A stretch of 64,000 nt of DNA from positions 496,001-560,000 of the forward strand of contig CAWIOP010000002.1 in assembly GCA_963837755.1 (NCBI GenBank), in the 5' to 3' direction. Shown here one piece after another: positions 54,338 to 63,527 of this stretch. Below the pieces are notes generated by a model. That model saw only the letters and a program-made list of their open reading frames with translations, searched no databases and was not told where the DNA came from. Origin of the DNA: JADGHX01 sp963837755. Its GTDB lineage: Bacteria > Pseudomonadota > Gammaproteobacteria > Steroidobacterales > Steroidobacteraceae. Position 1 is the stretch's first letter. The number at the start of each line of letters is the position of its first letter. The translations under genes were made by a program, and so were the position numbers.

Positions 54338-57300
54338 CGTGGAGCAATCAACGTTGCGCCCCGTGTCCGCCGAAGCGCTGGCCGCAATGGACCAGCTCGC
54401 ACGCGAGCGCGCCATCGATCCTGCGCGTTCGATCCTGCTGCGCGCGCCCGCGGGCTCGGGCAAAACGACAGTGCTCACCCAACGCCTGCTGTGTCTGCTG
54501 GCTGAGGTGGACGCGCCCGAGGAAGTTCTCGCCATCACGTTCACGCGCAAGGCCGCCGCGGAGATGCGAGAGCGCGTGCTGAAGGTGTTACACGGCGACA
54601 TCGATCCGAACGATCCGCAAGCCGCGAAGATGCGCGCGCTTGCCGATGCCGTGCTGGAACGCGACAGCGAGCGCAACTGGGGATTGGCCGACAACCCCGG
54701 CCGCCTGCGCGTGCAGACCATCGACTCGTTCAATTTCTGGCTCGCGAGCCAGCTTCCCATCGCCGCGAAGGCCGGCGGCGCATTGGTGGTTGCCGAGCGT
54801 CCGGGCGAGCTGTATCGCCGCGCGGCCCGCCGCGTGCTCATCGCCGGTGAGGCGGATGAGACACTGGCCGCCGACGTCGAGCTGCTGTTCGAGCGCATCG
54901 ACAATCGATGGGGGCAGGTGGAGCGCCTGCTCTCGGAAATGCTTGCAAAGCGCGGCCATTGGCTGCGCTACGTGCTGGCGGAAGATGAGAACGCCCTGAG
55001 CGCCCGCGTGGCCGCGAGTCTTGCGGACATTGCGGTCGACCATCTGCGCGGCGCCTGCGCGCGTTTGTCGGAGGCCCTCCGCAACACGGCTGGCGCGTTG
55101 CCGGGCGTGGGGGCGCTCGGCGCCGATGTCGAACACGTGGTGGCCTGGCAGCAGCTCGCCGTGCTCGCGCTCACGAAAGAGGGCACCTGGCGCAAGCAGA
55201 TCACGAAGACCCTCGGCGTCGCTTTCGAGCAGCCGGCGTCGAAGCAGCAGTTGAAGTCGTGCATCGAGCTGCTGAGCGGTGTCTCCGGTGCGCGGGAAAC
55301 TCTGGTTACTCTCACGGGACTCCCCGCGCCGATGCTATCGGGCGAAGACGCGAATGCCATCGAAGCACTCTCGCGCGTGCTGCGGGCCGCGGCCGCGGAG
55401 TTGCAGGTGGAATTCGCGCTGGCCGGCAAGGTGGACTACATCTACGTCGCCGGCGCCGCACGCGCCGCGCTGACGGAAGAGGGCGAGCCGACAGACCTCG
55501 GCCTGCGCGCCGGCCTCTCGCTGCGGCACATTCTCATCGATGAATTCCAGGACACCTCGATCGCCCAGTTCGACCTGCTGGAAGCACTGACCGCCGGCTG
55601 GGAGACTGGCGATGGCCGAACGCTGTTCGCCGTCGGCGACCCCATGCAGTCCATCTACCAGTTCCGCGAAGCGGAGGTGGGCTTGTTCCTGCGCGCTGCG
55701 GAGCACGGCGTCGGCAACGTGCAACTCGAGCCGCTGCAGCTCACACGCAACTTCCGCTCATCGCCGTCGCTGGTCGATTGGACGAACGCGCTGTTCGCGC
55801 AGCTGTTCCCGCCAATCGATGATGTGCGTGCCAGCGCGGTCGCCTTCACGCCGAGCCTTGCGGCTCGTGAGCCCAGCGCGTACCCGTTCCTCAGCCTCAG
55901 TCTCTTCTCCAGCGGCGAGCGCACGGCCGAAGCGCAGCTCATCGCCGATGGCATCGCGCAGATTCGCGAGGTGACACCCGATGCCACGGTTGCCGTGCTG
56001 GTCGTGTCGCGCTCGCACGCGCCGCCCATCATGGCCGCGCTGGCGGCGGCGCGCCTCGATGCCATCGGCGTCGACCTCGTTCCGCTGCGCGACCTGTCCA
56101 TCGTTCGCGATCTCGTTGCGTTGCTGAAGGCGCTTCATCATCCCGGCGATCGAACGGCCTGGCTCGCCGTTCTGCGGGCACCCTGGTGCGGGCTCTCGCT
56201 GCCTACGCTCACCGAGCTGTCGCGGCGAGCCGATTCGCTACTCATGTGGGAAGCGCTGTTCGACTCTGCGCGGCTCGCGCGCTGTGACGTCGCAGACGTC
56301 GCTCGCCTTCAGCGGGTTTGCGCCGTGCTGGAGCAGGCGCTCGCGTCGCGGGAGCGCATGGAGCTTGCGCCGTGGCTGGAAGCGGTCTGGCTGCGGCTCG
56401 GCGCGCCGGATGCCTACGCCACCGAAGACCTCACTCACGCCCGTGCATTCTTCGCCGCGCTGGGCAACGCCACTGCGCGCGGCGAATGGCGCGGCCCGCA
56501 TGATGTCGACGCTCTCGTCGCCGATCTTTTCGCCGAGCCCCGCGCAACGACGCCGAACCCCGTGCAGGTGATGACGATCCATCGCTCGAAGGGCCTGGAG
56601 TTCGATCACGTCTTGCTGCCCGCGCTGGATCGAACGCTCAACCGCGACCGCGATCCGCTTCTGCGCTGGCTCGACCGGCCGCGCGCCGCTGGAGGCAGCG
56701 ACCTCCTCATGGCGCCCGTGCCGGCCATCGGCGATACCGAAGGCGGTGCGCTGAACAGCTATCTCAAGCGCCTCATGAGCGCGCGCAGCGCGAACGAGCA
56801 GACGCGGCTGCTCTACGTCGCCATGACGCGCGCGAAGCGCTCGCTTCATTTGAGCGCCGCGCCGCTGGCCAGGAAGGACGGAACAGTGGAACCGCGCGCC
56901 GGCACGCTGTTGCGCGCCCTGTGGCCAGCGCTCGGGCCGGACTTCGTTGATGTGGGGCAGATGGCGGCTACAGCGCCGCCGGGCACCCCATCTACGCTCC
57001 CGCTGCCGGCGTCACGGGCATCAGAGGCGCCGCGCAAACTGCGACGCCTGACGGCAAGCTGGCAGCCTCCGGATACGCAAGCCGCGCCCGACCGTTCGCG
57101 CCTGCCCATCGCAGACCGTTCGCTCGAGCCGAAGAAGCCCGAGTTCAGCTGGGTTGGAGAAACGTCGCGCCACATCGGCACTGTCGTGCATGCGGCACTC
57201 GAGCAACTTGCCTCCGCGGGCGAGCTGCCAGCGCCCGAGCGCGTGGAGCAACAGGCCGCGGATTTCGCGCATCAGCTGCGCCGTCACGGAGTGCCCGAGC

Positions 57301-57674
57301 GCGACATCGAACGAGCGACGCACACTGTGCGGGAAGCCTTGCTTCGCACGCTCGACGACGAACGCGGTCGCTGGATCTTCAACGCCGCCCATCGCGACGC
57401 GCGCAGCGAGCTTGCGCTCACCGGCCTTGCGGGCGGGCATCTCACCAATGTGATCATCGATCGCACGTTCATCGACGCCGACGGCACGCGCTGGGTGATC
57501 GACTTCAAGACGAGCCGCCACGAAGGCGGCGACCTGGAGACGTTCCTGAGCGACGAGCTCGACCGCTATCGCGCGCAACTGGAACGCAACGTGGCGCTGG
57601 CGCGGGGCTTGGGCCCGGAGCCCGTCCGGGCGGCCCTGTACTTCCCGTTGATGAGCCGCTTCCGCGAGCTGTAG
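54330..57674 (+). CDS. addA: AddA-like UvrD/RecB helicase-nuclease
   Basis: A 1114-residue SF1 helicase with a C-terminal nuclease. Walker A is LLRAPAGSGKTTVLTQRL (Lys45). Further motifs are ITFTRKAAAEMRER (Ia), RHILIDEFQDTSIAQFD (II, Asp404-Glu405), VGDPMQSIYQFREAEVG (III), LTRNFRSSPSLVDW (IV), VMTIHRSKGLEFDHVLLP (V) and RLLYVAMTRAKRSLHL (VI). The RecB nuclease motif WVIDFKTSRHEGGD is near 1055-1068. A GTG at 54330, inside the addB end, is the likely start; GTG 54339 is close behind. With addB it should form a two-nuclease, RecBCD-like recombination enzyme. Intact over 3.3 kb. Confidence 0.92.
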   Translation: MSDVEQSTLRPVSAEALAAMDQLARERAIDPARSILLRAPAGSGKTTVLTQRLLCLLAEVDAPEEVLAITFTRKAAAEMRERVLKVLHGDIDPNDPQAAKMRALADAVLERDSERNWGLADNPGRLRVQTIDSFNFWLASQLPIAAKAGGALVVAERPGELYRRAARRVLIAGEADETLAADVELLFERIDNRWGQVERLLSEMLAKRGHWLRYVLAEDENALSARVAASLADIAVDHLRGACARLSEALRNTAGALPGVGALGADVEHVVAWQQLAVLALTKEGTWRKQITKTLGVAFEQPASKQQLKSCIELLSGVSGARETLVTLTGLPAPMLSGEDANAIEALSRVLRAAAAELQVEFALAGKVDYIYVAGAARAALTEEGEPTDLGLRAGLSLRHILIDEFQDTSIAQFDLLEALTAGWETGDGRTLFAVGDPMQSIYQFREAEVGLFLRAAEHGVGNVQLEPLQLTRNFRSSPSLVDWTNALFAQLFPPIDDVRASAVAFTPSLAAREPSAYPFLSLSLFSSGERTAEAQLIADGIAQIREVTPDATVAVLVVSRSHAPPIMAALAAARLDAIGVDLVPLRDLSIVRDLVALLKALHHPGDRTAWLAVLRAPWCGLSLPTLTELSRRADSLLMWEALFDSARLARCDVADVARLQRVCAVLEQALASRERMELAPWLEAVWLRLGAPDAYATEDLTHARAFFAALGNATARGEWRGPHDVDALVADLFAEPRATTPNPVQVMTIHRSKGLEFDHVLLPALDRTLNRDRDPLLRWLDRPRAAGGSDLLMAPVPAIGDTEGGALNSYLKRLMSARSANEQTRLLYVAMTRAKRSLHLSAAPLARKDGTVEPRAGTLLRALWPALGPDFVDVGQMAATAPPGTPSTLPLPASRASEAPRKLRRLTASWQPPDTQAAPDRSRLPIADRSLEPKKPEFSWVGETSRHIGTVVHAALEQLASAGELPAPERVEQQAADFAHQLRRHGVPERDIERATHTVREALLRTLDDERGRWIFNAAHRDARSELALTGLAGGHLTNVIIDRTFIDADGTRWVIDFKTSRHEGGDLETFLSDELDRYRAQLERNVALARGLGPEPVRAALYFPLMSRFREL

Positions 57675-57698
57675 TGACTGGCCCGGCGGCTCGCGCCG

Positions 57699-58436
57699 TC
57701 AGAACGTGCCTTCGAGCCGCAGCGACCGCGTGCCGTCTGCGTCTGGAGTGCCCAGATAGGCTAGCTGCTTTGCCAGCTCCGGCGGCGTTTCCGGTTTCAC
57801 CCGCACCTTGCCGTCGATCGCCCAGCCGGGCGCCCGCGTGAGCCGCAGCGTGCCTTCGAAATCCACCGGGCCATCGAGGGCCATCACCTTGCCCACCGGC
57901 TCGGCGGCGGGGTCGGCCTTTGGAAAGGTGACGGAGTAGCTGCCGATGGTCATGCGGTCTCGCTTGGAGTAGAGCGAGGTCGTCTCGATCTGGCCTTCGA
58001 GCGTGGCGAGCACGCCTTTCTCCACGCGCGCGTATGCGAGGTTCGCGCTTGCGTTGCCGGAGAAGCCTGAGGACATCTGCGGCACCAGTGGCGGGTCGAG
58101 CGGCATCTGCGCCTGCAGATCGTGCGCAACGATGTTGCCGCCGCTGCCGGCTTCGATGTCGCCGCGAATGAAGTCATCCCCGCGCGTGAGGTCGACGAAC
58201 GCGCTGAGCTTGCCGCGCAAAAGCGCCAGCGGATGCAGCTGCCACTCGAGGTTGCCGAGCGTAGTGCCGTTGTAGGCAACGCCTGCACAGGCTCCGTCCC
58301 ACGCGGTGCCTGAGATGTCCGTGCACGACACGTTCGGCGGCAGGAAGCCCTTCAGCCACGATGCCGGCAACCGCATGAGCAGGATGATCGCGAAACCGAG
58401 AATCGCGAGGAGGGAGATCCAGATTGCGCGCTTCAT
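57699..58436 (-). CDS. gspN: Type II secretion system protein GspN
   Basis: A bitopic inner-membrane protein of 245 residues, last gene of the gsp set. It has an N-terminal helix (AIWISLLAILGFAIILLMRL) and then a periplasmic beta-rich part with the family's SGTAWDGACAGVAYNGTTLG and NLEWQLHPLALLRGKLSAFV. GspN is an accessory component in many systems. Its ATG (58436) overlaps the gspM stop by four bases. Confidence 0.9.
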   Translation of the reverse strand: MKRAIWISLLAILGFAIILLMRLPASWLKGFLPPNVSCTDISGTAWDGACAGVAYNGTTLGNLEWQLHPLALLRGKLSAFVDLTRGDDFIRGDIEAGSGGNIVAHDLQAQMPLDPPLVPQMSSGFSGNASANLAYARVEKGVLATLEGQIETTSLYSKRDRMTIGSYSVTFPKADPAAEPVGKVMALDGPVDFEGTLRLTRAPGWAIDGKVRVKPETPPELAKQLAYLGTPDADGTRSLRLEGTF

Positions 58437-58906
58437 TTGAGCTGAAGCACGAGACCTGCGTTGACGAGCCCCGGTGCGCCCGCGCTGTCGACAGTGGCCG
58501 ACTCCACGCCGATGCCATGCTGTTCCGACAGGCGAGCCAGCCAGCCGACCAGGATGTCGAACTGCGCTTTCTCGAGCCGCACCCGCAACCGGCCCGGGCC
58601 GCTCGGCTCGCTGTTCGTGAGCGAATTGCCGAGGCCCGATTCGCGCGCGGCGCGGTCGACGACGACAAGAAGCGAATCCTGCGTGGTGGGCATCGTGGCG
58701 ACGGGGCCGGCCGAGGCGAGCTCGGGTGCCACGCTCTGCATCCATGCGAGGTCTGCCTGCTTCTGCCCGATGCGCTGCTGCGCCTTGGAGACCGAGCGGT
58801 CGAGCGGTAGCACCACGCCGATAATCAGCAGCACCACGGCGACGACGCCGCCGATCATGACCAGGCGGCGCTCGCGCTCGCTCAGGGTGTCGAGAGAGAG
58901 CCTCAT
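58433..58906 (-). CDS. gspM: Type II secretion system protein GspM
   Basis: 157 residues: a short cytosolic N-terminus (LDTLSERERRLVMIGGVVAV), one membrane helix, and a periplasmic ferredoxin-like domain ending SAGAPGLVNAGLVLQLK. It pairs with GspL in the inner-membrane platform. Overlaps both neighbours by four bases, as expected of one operon. Confidence 0.9.
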   Translation of the reverse strand: MRLSLDTLSERERRLVMIGGVVAVVLLIIGVVLPLDRSVSKAQQRIGQKQADLAWMQSVAPELASAGPVATMPTTQDSLLVVVDRAARESGLGNSLTNSEPSGPGRLRVRLEKAQFDILVGWLARLSEQHGIGVESATVDSAGAPGLVNAGLVLQLK

Positions 58907-60150
58907 GACGAGCTCCGCGGACGAATCTGGATGCGCCCCTCGTAGGCGTCGCCCGCAACGTTGCCGGCGGTGAGATCAGCCTGCCAGCCGTTGGTTCGCA
59001 ATACCTGACTCACGCGGTCGAGGCTGTCGGCATCGGGAGCGGCCATCTTCAGCTCGAGCGCGCCGTCGCGAAAACTCATGGCCTGCACGGTGGTGCCGGG
59101 TACCGAGCTGCGTGCTTCCACCAGTGCCCCGAGCGCCGTGAGCAGGCCAGCGCCGCCACCGCTGCGCACGGCGGCCAGTTTTGTCTCCATGCGGCGCTTG
59201 GCGTTGGTGGCGTTCTGCTCACCGGGCATGGCCGCACGGAAGGCCTGCTCGATGGACGCGTCCAGCGTTTTTTCCGCTTGCTTGAGCATGTAGAGCTCGG
59301 CGCCCTTGCCGGCGACGTGCAGCGCGACGAGCCCCGCCAGCAGCATGGCGGCGACGCGCCATGCCTGCCAGCCCACGGTATGCGTGCTCTGGGGCGCGTA
59401 TCGACCTTGCAGCAGGTTGATGGGCCTCGCGGTCGGAAGCTGCTGCGAGAGCAGCGACAGAGGCCCGCTTGTGAGCAACTGCACCTTGATGCCATCGAAC
59501 TGATCGCGGATGGATTCAACCTTCGGCGAGTGCTCCTGCCATTCGGCAGCGCCGGTGTAGAGGATGAGCCCGCGGCCGGTGGTGCCTTCGCTCGGTTCGG
59601 CGGCGGGGCGCACCAGCTGTAGCGCCTCGGTGAGCGCATCCGCCGGCATCGAAAAGGTGGCGCCCACCGGCGGTCGCACGGTGACGATGTCATCTTCGAG
59701 CAGGGCTACTGCGTGGCCCGGGTTGTGCGGCAACAAGTCGCTGTCCACGTACATCGATTCCGGGGCGAGCCCGGCGGCCTTCAGCGTGCTGGTCCACTCG
59801 TCCATCAGCGACAGGGCCACCACGGCGACCGGCGTGACGGCCGAGCTCGCGGCGCGCTTGCCGATGGCGAAATGCAGGTCGTCGATGTCTTCGGCGAGCT
59901 GCTCTTCCAGCGCGTAAGGCACGATCTGCTGAAGCTTCGCCCCGGCTTTCACGGGCAGCTCGGGCTCGGCCAGCAGCACGTCTTCGCCCGGAACGAGCAC
60001 GCACACATGCCGCCCGGCCGCGCGCTGCGCGGCTTGCTCCAGCGGCCCGCTCTGCGGAGCGGAAAGGGCGTTGCCCCGCGCATCGGCGAGAATCCAGCTC
60101 GCCTGCGCCTGCCGGTCGCGCGGCAATCTCAACAGCAGCCAGTCGGCCAT
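58903..60150 (-). CDS. gspL: Type II secretion system protein GspL
   Basis: 415 residues. The cytosolic actin-like domain (WLLLRLPRDRQAQASWILAD and VPYALEEQLAEDIDDLHFAI) binds the GspE ATPase. A membrane helix near residues 270-290 (RVAAMLLAGLVALHVAGKGA) and a periplasmic ferredoxin-like domain follow. The gene lies three bases after gspK. Intact. Confidence 0.92.
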   Translation of the reverse strand: MADWLLLRLPRDRQAQASWILADARGNALSAPQSGPLEQAAQRAAGRHVCVLVPGEDVLLAEPELPVKAGAKLQQIVPYALEEQLAEDIDDLHFAIGKRAASSAVTPVAVVALSLMDEWTSTLKAAGLAPESMYVDSDLLPHNPGHAVALLEDDIVTVRPPVGATFSMPADALTEALQLVRPAAEPSEGTTGRGLILYTGAAEWQEHSPKVESIRDQFDGIKVQLLTSGPLSLLSQQLPTARPINLLQGRYAPQSTHTVGWQAWRVAAMLLAGLVALHVAGKGAELYMLKQAEKTLDASIEQAFRAAMPGEQNATNAKRRMETKLAAVRSGGGAGLLTALGALVEARSSVPGTTVQAMSFRDGALELKMAAPDADSLDRVSQVLRTNGWQADLTAGNVAGDAYEGRIQIRPRSSS

Positions 60151-60153
60151 CTC

Positions 60154-61146
60154 TTAGTCCGGCGTAAAACTACGCATGAGCACATGAATCTGATTCTGCG
60201 GGTCGCGTTCCAAAAGACTGTACAAGGCGAACTCTGCACTGCCAATGGTCACGATGCTCGTGAGACGGAAGTAATTCGAGGTCTCGCTCACACGAGCGCT
60301 GATCTTGGTCCAGTCCTGCGAGCCCGTGCCCCCGAACGACGCGGAATAGACGGCCTTCGTGGGGAAGCACCCGCTCTCGCGGCCTTTCGCCAGCACTTTC
60401 TCGTCGAGGCTGAATTCCTCGTGGGAGGCGTCCACCAGCGCGTCGAGCAGAGGGCCACCCGCCGAGCACACGTTGATCAGCGCATCGCGCGGCAGCGCCG
60501 TGACGTACGGGGCCAGGCGCAGGTAGCGCTCTCGCCCGAAGTCGGGCAGCGCGAGCAGCTCGGAGGTGCTCGTGATGAAGGTGTTGGCGGCGCGATAGGG
60601 CGGATCCTGGGCGGCATAGGCGCTGTCTTCGGCGCCGTCGTTGATCGGCTGCGTGTCGGAGTCGATCCAGTCGGCGATGAGCGAGGCCCATTTCGTCTCG
60701 ACGCCCACGTGCTCCATGAGGTTCTGGAGCTTCTCGAGTGCCACCAGGTCGACCTCGTTGTTGGCGCCGATGAGGCTGTTGAGATTGAAGCGCCCCGTAG
60801 CGTCTTCGACATAGGCCTCGAGCACGATGCCGGGCACCACTTCCACCGGGCCGAGCGGCTGGCTCCATTCCTCAGCCGGGTGGTCCACCGTCTTGCCGGC
60901 CTTGGCGTCTTCGCGCAGCGCGTAGGCGGCGAGCGCTTCGGCGGCTTCCGCGATGAGCACGCTTTGGTCCATGGCCATGGTGGCGGTGCTGCGCCGGGCG
61001 GACATGGCACTCTCGAACGCGATGGAGGCGGCGAGAATGGTGCCGAACGCCACCAGCAGGATCGCCACCATCATCGCCACGCCGCGCTGGCGATGCGGGC
61101 CGGCGACGCCGCGGCCAATGCGTGCGGATATGAGGTGGGCGCTCAC
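60154..61146 (-). CDS. gspK: Type II secretion system minor pseudopilin GspK
   Basis: 330 residues from a GTG at 61146 that overlaps the gspJ stop (GTGA). It has the pseudopilin leader RQRGVAMMVAILLVAFGTIL, then a large periplasmic domain with GRFNLNSLIGANNEVD, the calcium-site region WIDSDTQPINDGAEDSAY, and TSTSELLALPDFGRERYLRL. GspK caps the pseudopilus tip with GspI and GspJ. The open frame upstream of the GTG is shadow. Confidence 0.92.
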   Translation of the reverse strand: MSAHLISARIGRGVAGPHRQRGVAMMVAILLVAFGTILAASIAFESAMSARRSTATMAMDQSVLIAEAAEALAAYALREDAKAGKTVDHPAEEWSQPLGPVEVVPGIVLEAYVEDATGRFNLNSLIGANNEVDLVALEKLQNLMEHVGVETKWASLIADWIDSDTQPINDGAEDSAYAAQDPPYRAANTFITSTSELLALPDFGRERYLRLAPYVTALPRDALINVCSAGGPLLDALVDASHEEFSLDEKVLAKGRESGCFPTKAVYSASFGGTGSQDWTKISARVSETSNYFRLTSIVTIGSAEFALYSLLERDPQNQIHVLMRSFTPD

Positions 61147-61757
61147 GTGGGTGCCTCGAATATGCGTGTGACCTTGCCCCAGTCGTCGAGATCGAGGGTG
61201 ACTTCCACCGCGACGGGCCGAAGGCGCCTGTTCAGCACCCCGGCGTTCGCGACCGCAGTCTGCGGCGGCCACGCGTCGCGCCACTGGCGGCTCACGTCCA
61301 TGTACCGGAACTTCACCGACTTCACGCCAGTGATCAGGTCTCGCCGGATGGGCTGCGTCGAGAGCAGGGGGTCGAGCACGGGCCAGTACTCGCGGCGCAG
61401 CTTGTTGTCTTCCAGCAGATAGGCCACGCGCTGCAGGGCCGGCCTCTGCACGCCGGCCGGGTTTGCCCAGCCGCCGCGCGTGAGCTCGACGAGACGTTGC
61501 GAGTCGCCCGTGGCGCGCAAGACGGGCAGCCAGTCGTTGCCGGACGGATCGCGGATCGGCCGCGTGGCGAGCTGGTTCACGTCCTGCGCGATGACGCGCA
61601 TGGTGGTCTGTACGGCGAGCAGGCGCTCCTGCCGTTCTTCCAGCGCGCCGCGACTGCTGACGGCCTGATTCACGGCGCCGTAGCCGATGGCGAACAGGAT
61701 GGCCGTGATGAAGATGGCTACCGCCAGCTCGATGAGCGTGAATCCGCGCGCGCGCAT
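61143..61757 (-). CDS. gspJ: Type II secretion system minor pseudopilin GspJ
   Basis: 204 residues. The leader MRARGFTLIELAVAIFITAI has the G|FTLIE cleavage site and Glu5 for prepilin peptidase GspO. The globular part has LTRGGWANPAGVQRPALQRV and YRYLEDNK-type text (VAYLLEDNKLRREYWPVLDP) and the strands ending EVTLDLDDWGKVTRIFE. The ATG at 61757 follows gspI by two bases. Confidence 0.93.
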   Translation of the reverse strand: MRARGFTLIELAVAIFITAILFAIGYGAVNQAVSSRGALEERQERLLAVQTTMRVIAQDVNQLATRPIRDPSGNDWLPVLRATGDSQRLVELTRGGWANPAGVQRPALQRVAYLLEDNKLRREYWPVLDPLLSTQPIRRDLITGVKSVKFRYMDVSRQWRDAWPPQTAVANAGVLNRRLRPVAVEVTLDLDDWGKVTRIFEAPT

Positions 61758-61759
61758 GG

Positions 61760-62356
61760 TCAGTCCGTGGGGTTGCGCGGCGTGCCGCCACCAGTGTTGT
61801 CGCCGCCGGTGTTCTGGCCCGTGGTGGCGCCGCCCGCGGGGCCGCCGGGCCCATTCGGGCCACGCGGAGTAACCGCCCCGCCTGCCCCGCCTGGACCACC
61901 TGCACCACCCGGGCCGCCGGTGCCGGCCGGCGGCTGGCGTGCGTAGTAATCGATGTCGCCGCGGGGCAGGGCGAGCGCATCGCCCGTGATGCCGCTCACC
62001 GTGGTGTACCAGTTGCTGTCGCCGGCCACGTCGCTCGGCTTCACCTTCACGTCGACGCGCAGGATGCCTTTGACTTCCGTCTCCAGCACTTCCTGCTGCC
62101 ACTTCCACTTGCGCCCGGCGAGCTCGGCGTCGCCGTCGGTCTTGCCTTTCTGTGGCCTTTGCAGAGCGAGCCGCACTTCTTCGATGCGATTGAGCGCCAC
62201 CCACTCGGCGAACGTTTTGTCGCGCAGGTAGCTGGCCGAGTCAGCGGATGAGCTGAGCGCGCTCAGCAACGCGGACATGCCGATGGTGACGATGGCGAGC
62301 GCCACCAGCACTTCGAGCAGCGTGAAGCCACCGTGAGGGCAGCGCGCGCGCTTCAT
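61760..62356 (-). CDS. gspI: Type II secretion system minor pseudopilin GspI with Gly-rich tail
   Basis: 198 residues. Pseudopilin leader HGGFTLLEVLVALAIVTIG, then VALNRIEEVRLALQRP and WKWQQEVLETEVKGILRVDV, as in GspI. The family usually ends near residue 125-140. Here about 55 extra residues follow, almost wholly Gly, Pro, Thr, Asn and Ala (GGPGGAGGPGGAGGA and TGQNTGGDNTGGG). The frame is intact and the tail stops just before gspJ, so it is part of the protein as given. Confidence 0.9.
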   Translation of the reverse strand: MKRARCPHGGFTLLEVLVALAIVTIGMSALLSALSSSADSASYLRDKTFAEWVALNRIEEVRLALQRPQKGKTDGDAELAGRKWKWQQEVLETEVKGILRVDVKVKPSDVAGDSNWYTTVSGITGDALALPRGDIDYYARQPPAGTGGPGGAGGPGGAGGAVTPRGPNGPGGPAGGATTGQNTGGDNTGGGTPRNPTD

Positions 62357-62913
62357 GTCCTGCCCTCGATGAGATCGCCCGCTTCGATGGCGCCTTCGTC
62401 ATTGCTGGCAATGGTGACGCTGCGGGCCGGGTCGTCGCGCTCGAGAGTGAGCCTGAACGGCGTGAGGTCGCCGTTGGAAAAGATGATGAGATGCGGCACG
62501 CGTGCCTGCTCATCCTTCTTGAGCTGCTCTTCAGTTTTCTTCGCGGTATCGGCCGTGCGCAGCACGACTTCGCGGCCTTCCACCACGAGGCGCAGCTTCA
62601 AGCCGTCCGGCAGCTCGCGCAGGCGCAGCGAGTCGTCTTCTTCGACCTCGCGCCAGATGCCCTTGCGCGGGTCGTAGGTGAGGAACTGGTAATCGTGCTC
62701 GCCGCAGTAGAGGCCGAACTCGCGGGTCTGCAGCTCCGCCTTCTCGCGGGCGTACTTGATGAGCGCGAAGGCGCGCTGGCTTTCCTTCTCCAGCGCCGCG
62801 TCCCGGCCGGTGATGCCCACCGAGAGCACCATGCCGGCGGCGAGCAGGCCGATGATCAGCACCACGACCATCAGCTCGACGAGCGTGAATCCGCCGCTCG
62901 ATCGCCGCCTCAA
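62353..62913 (-). CDS. gspH: Type II secretion system minor pseudopilin GspH
   Basis: 186 residues from a TTG at 62913 (LRRRSSGGFTLVELMVVVLI), a leader with G|FTLVE and Glu5. The rest (AFALIKYAREKAELQTREFG, YCGEHDYQFLTYDPRKGIWR, IIFSNGDLTPFRLTLERDD) matches GspH. No ATG lies between the end of gspG and the leader. The frame runs upstream into gspG only because gspG is frameshifted. Overlaps gspI by four bases. Confidence 0.88.
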   Translation of the reverse strand: MRRRSSGGFTLVELMVVVLIIGLLAAGMVLSVGITGRDAALEKESQRAFALIKYAREKAELQTREFGLYCGEHDYQFLTYDPRKGIWREVEEDDSLRLRELPDGLKLRLVVEGREVVLRTADTAKKTEEQLKKDEQARVPHLIIFSNGDLTPFRLTLERDDPARSVTIASNDEGAIEAGDLIEGRT

Positions 62914-62998
62914 ACCCTCAGCCGACCGTTCCGTCCATCTCTCAGTCGATGTGTCTGTCGACCCGCCTGTCGAGTTCTGGCCCTTCGTCCACCGGGCG

Positions 62999-63470
62999 CT
63001 ATTTCTCGCCATCCCAGTTGCCGATGTCGGCATCGATGCCTTCGCCGCCAGGTGGCCGTCGGCGCCGAGCGAGTACAGGTCGTACTCGTTGCCGTGCGTG
63101 CCGGGGTACACGTACTGGTAGTCGTTGCCCCACGGGTCCTTGCTGACGCGCTGCAGGTAGCCGCCCGGGCGCCAGTGCTTGATCGTGGATCGGTCGGCTG
63201 CGCGACCAGCGCCTTGAGGCCCTGTCGTTGGTCGGGTACTTCGAGTTGTCGAGCCGGAACATGGTGAGCGCGGTCTCGAGGCCTGGATGTCCTGCTTGGC
63301 CTTGGCCACGCGCGCCTCGTCGACCTTGCCGAGGAATGGCGGCACGATGACGGCTGCGAGCAGGCCGATGATGATGACGACGACCATGATCTCGATGAGG
63401 GTGAAGCCGCGCGCCGTTGCCGCTGCACTGGCGGCCGCGACGCTCTGATAACCTCACGGCGGAAGATCAT
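62999..63470 (-). CDS. gspG: Type II secretion system major pseudopilin GspG (frameshifted)
   Basis: The main pseudopilus subunit. The leader reads FTLIEIMVVVIIIGLLAAVI after an indel just before it. Then PPFLGKVDEARVAKAKQDIQ, TMFRLDNSKYPTND, HWRPGGYLQRVSKDPWGNDY, QYVYPGTHGNEYDLYSLGAD and GGEGIDADIGNWDGEK, the standard GspG C-terminus. Frame changes at about 63395, 63280, 63220, 63195 and 63040. The start is either ATG 63470 or GTG 63457; both need an indel correction before the FTLIE. The T2SS outer and ATPase genes (gspC-F) are not visible in the window. Confidence 0.85.
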
Positions 63471-63527
63471 GCGTCTGTCCATAGGCGATGCGCCGTGCTG
63501 GCGCAAGGCGGGCCGGATCATAGCAAA

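Noticed and set aside
60154..61980. A 608-codon GspK-containing frame
   Set aside because: Upstream of the GTG at 61146 it overlaps gspJ and gspI and has shadow composition.
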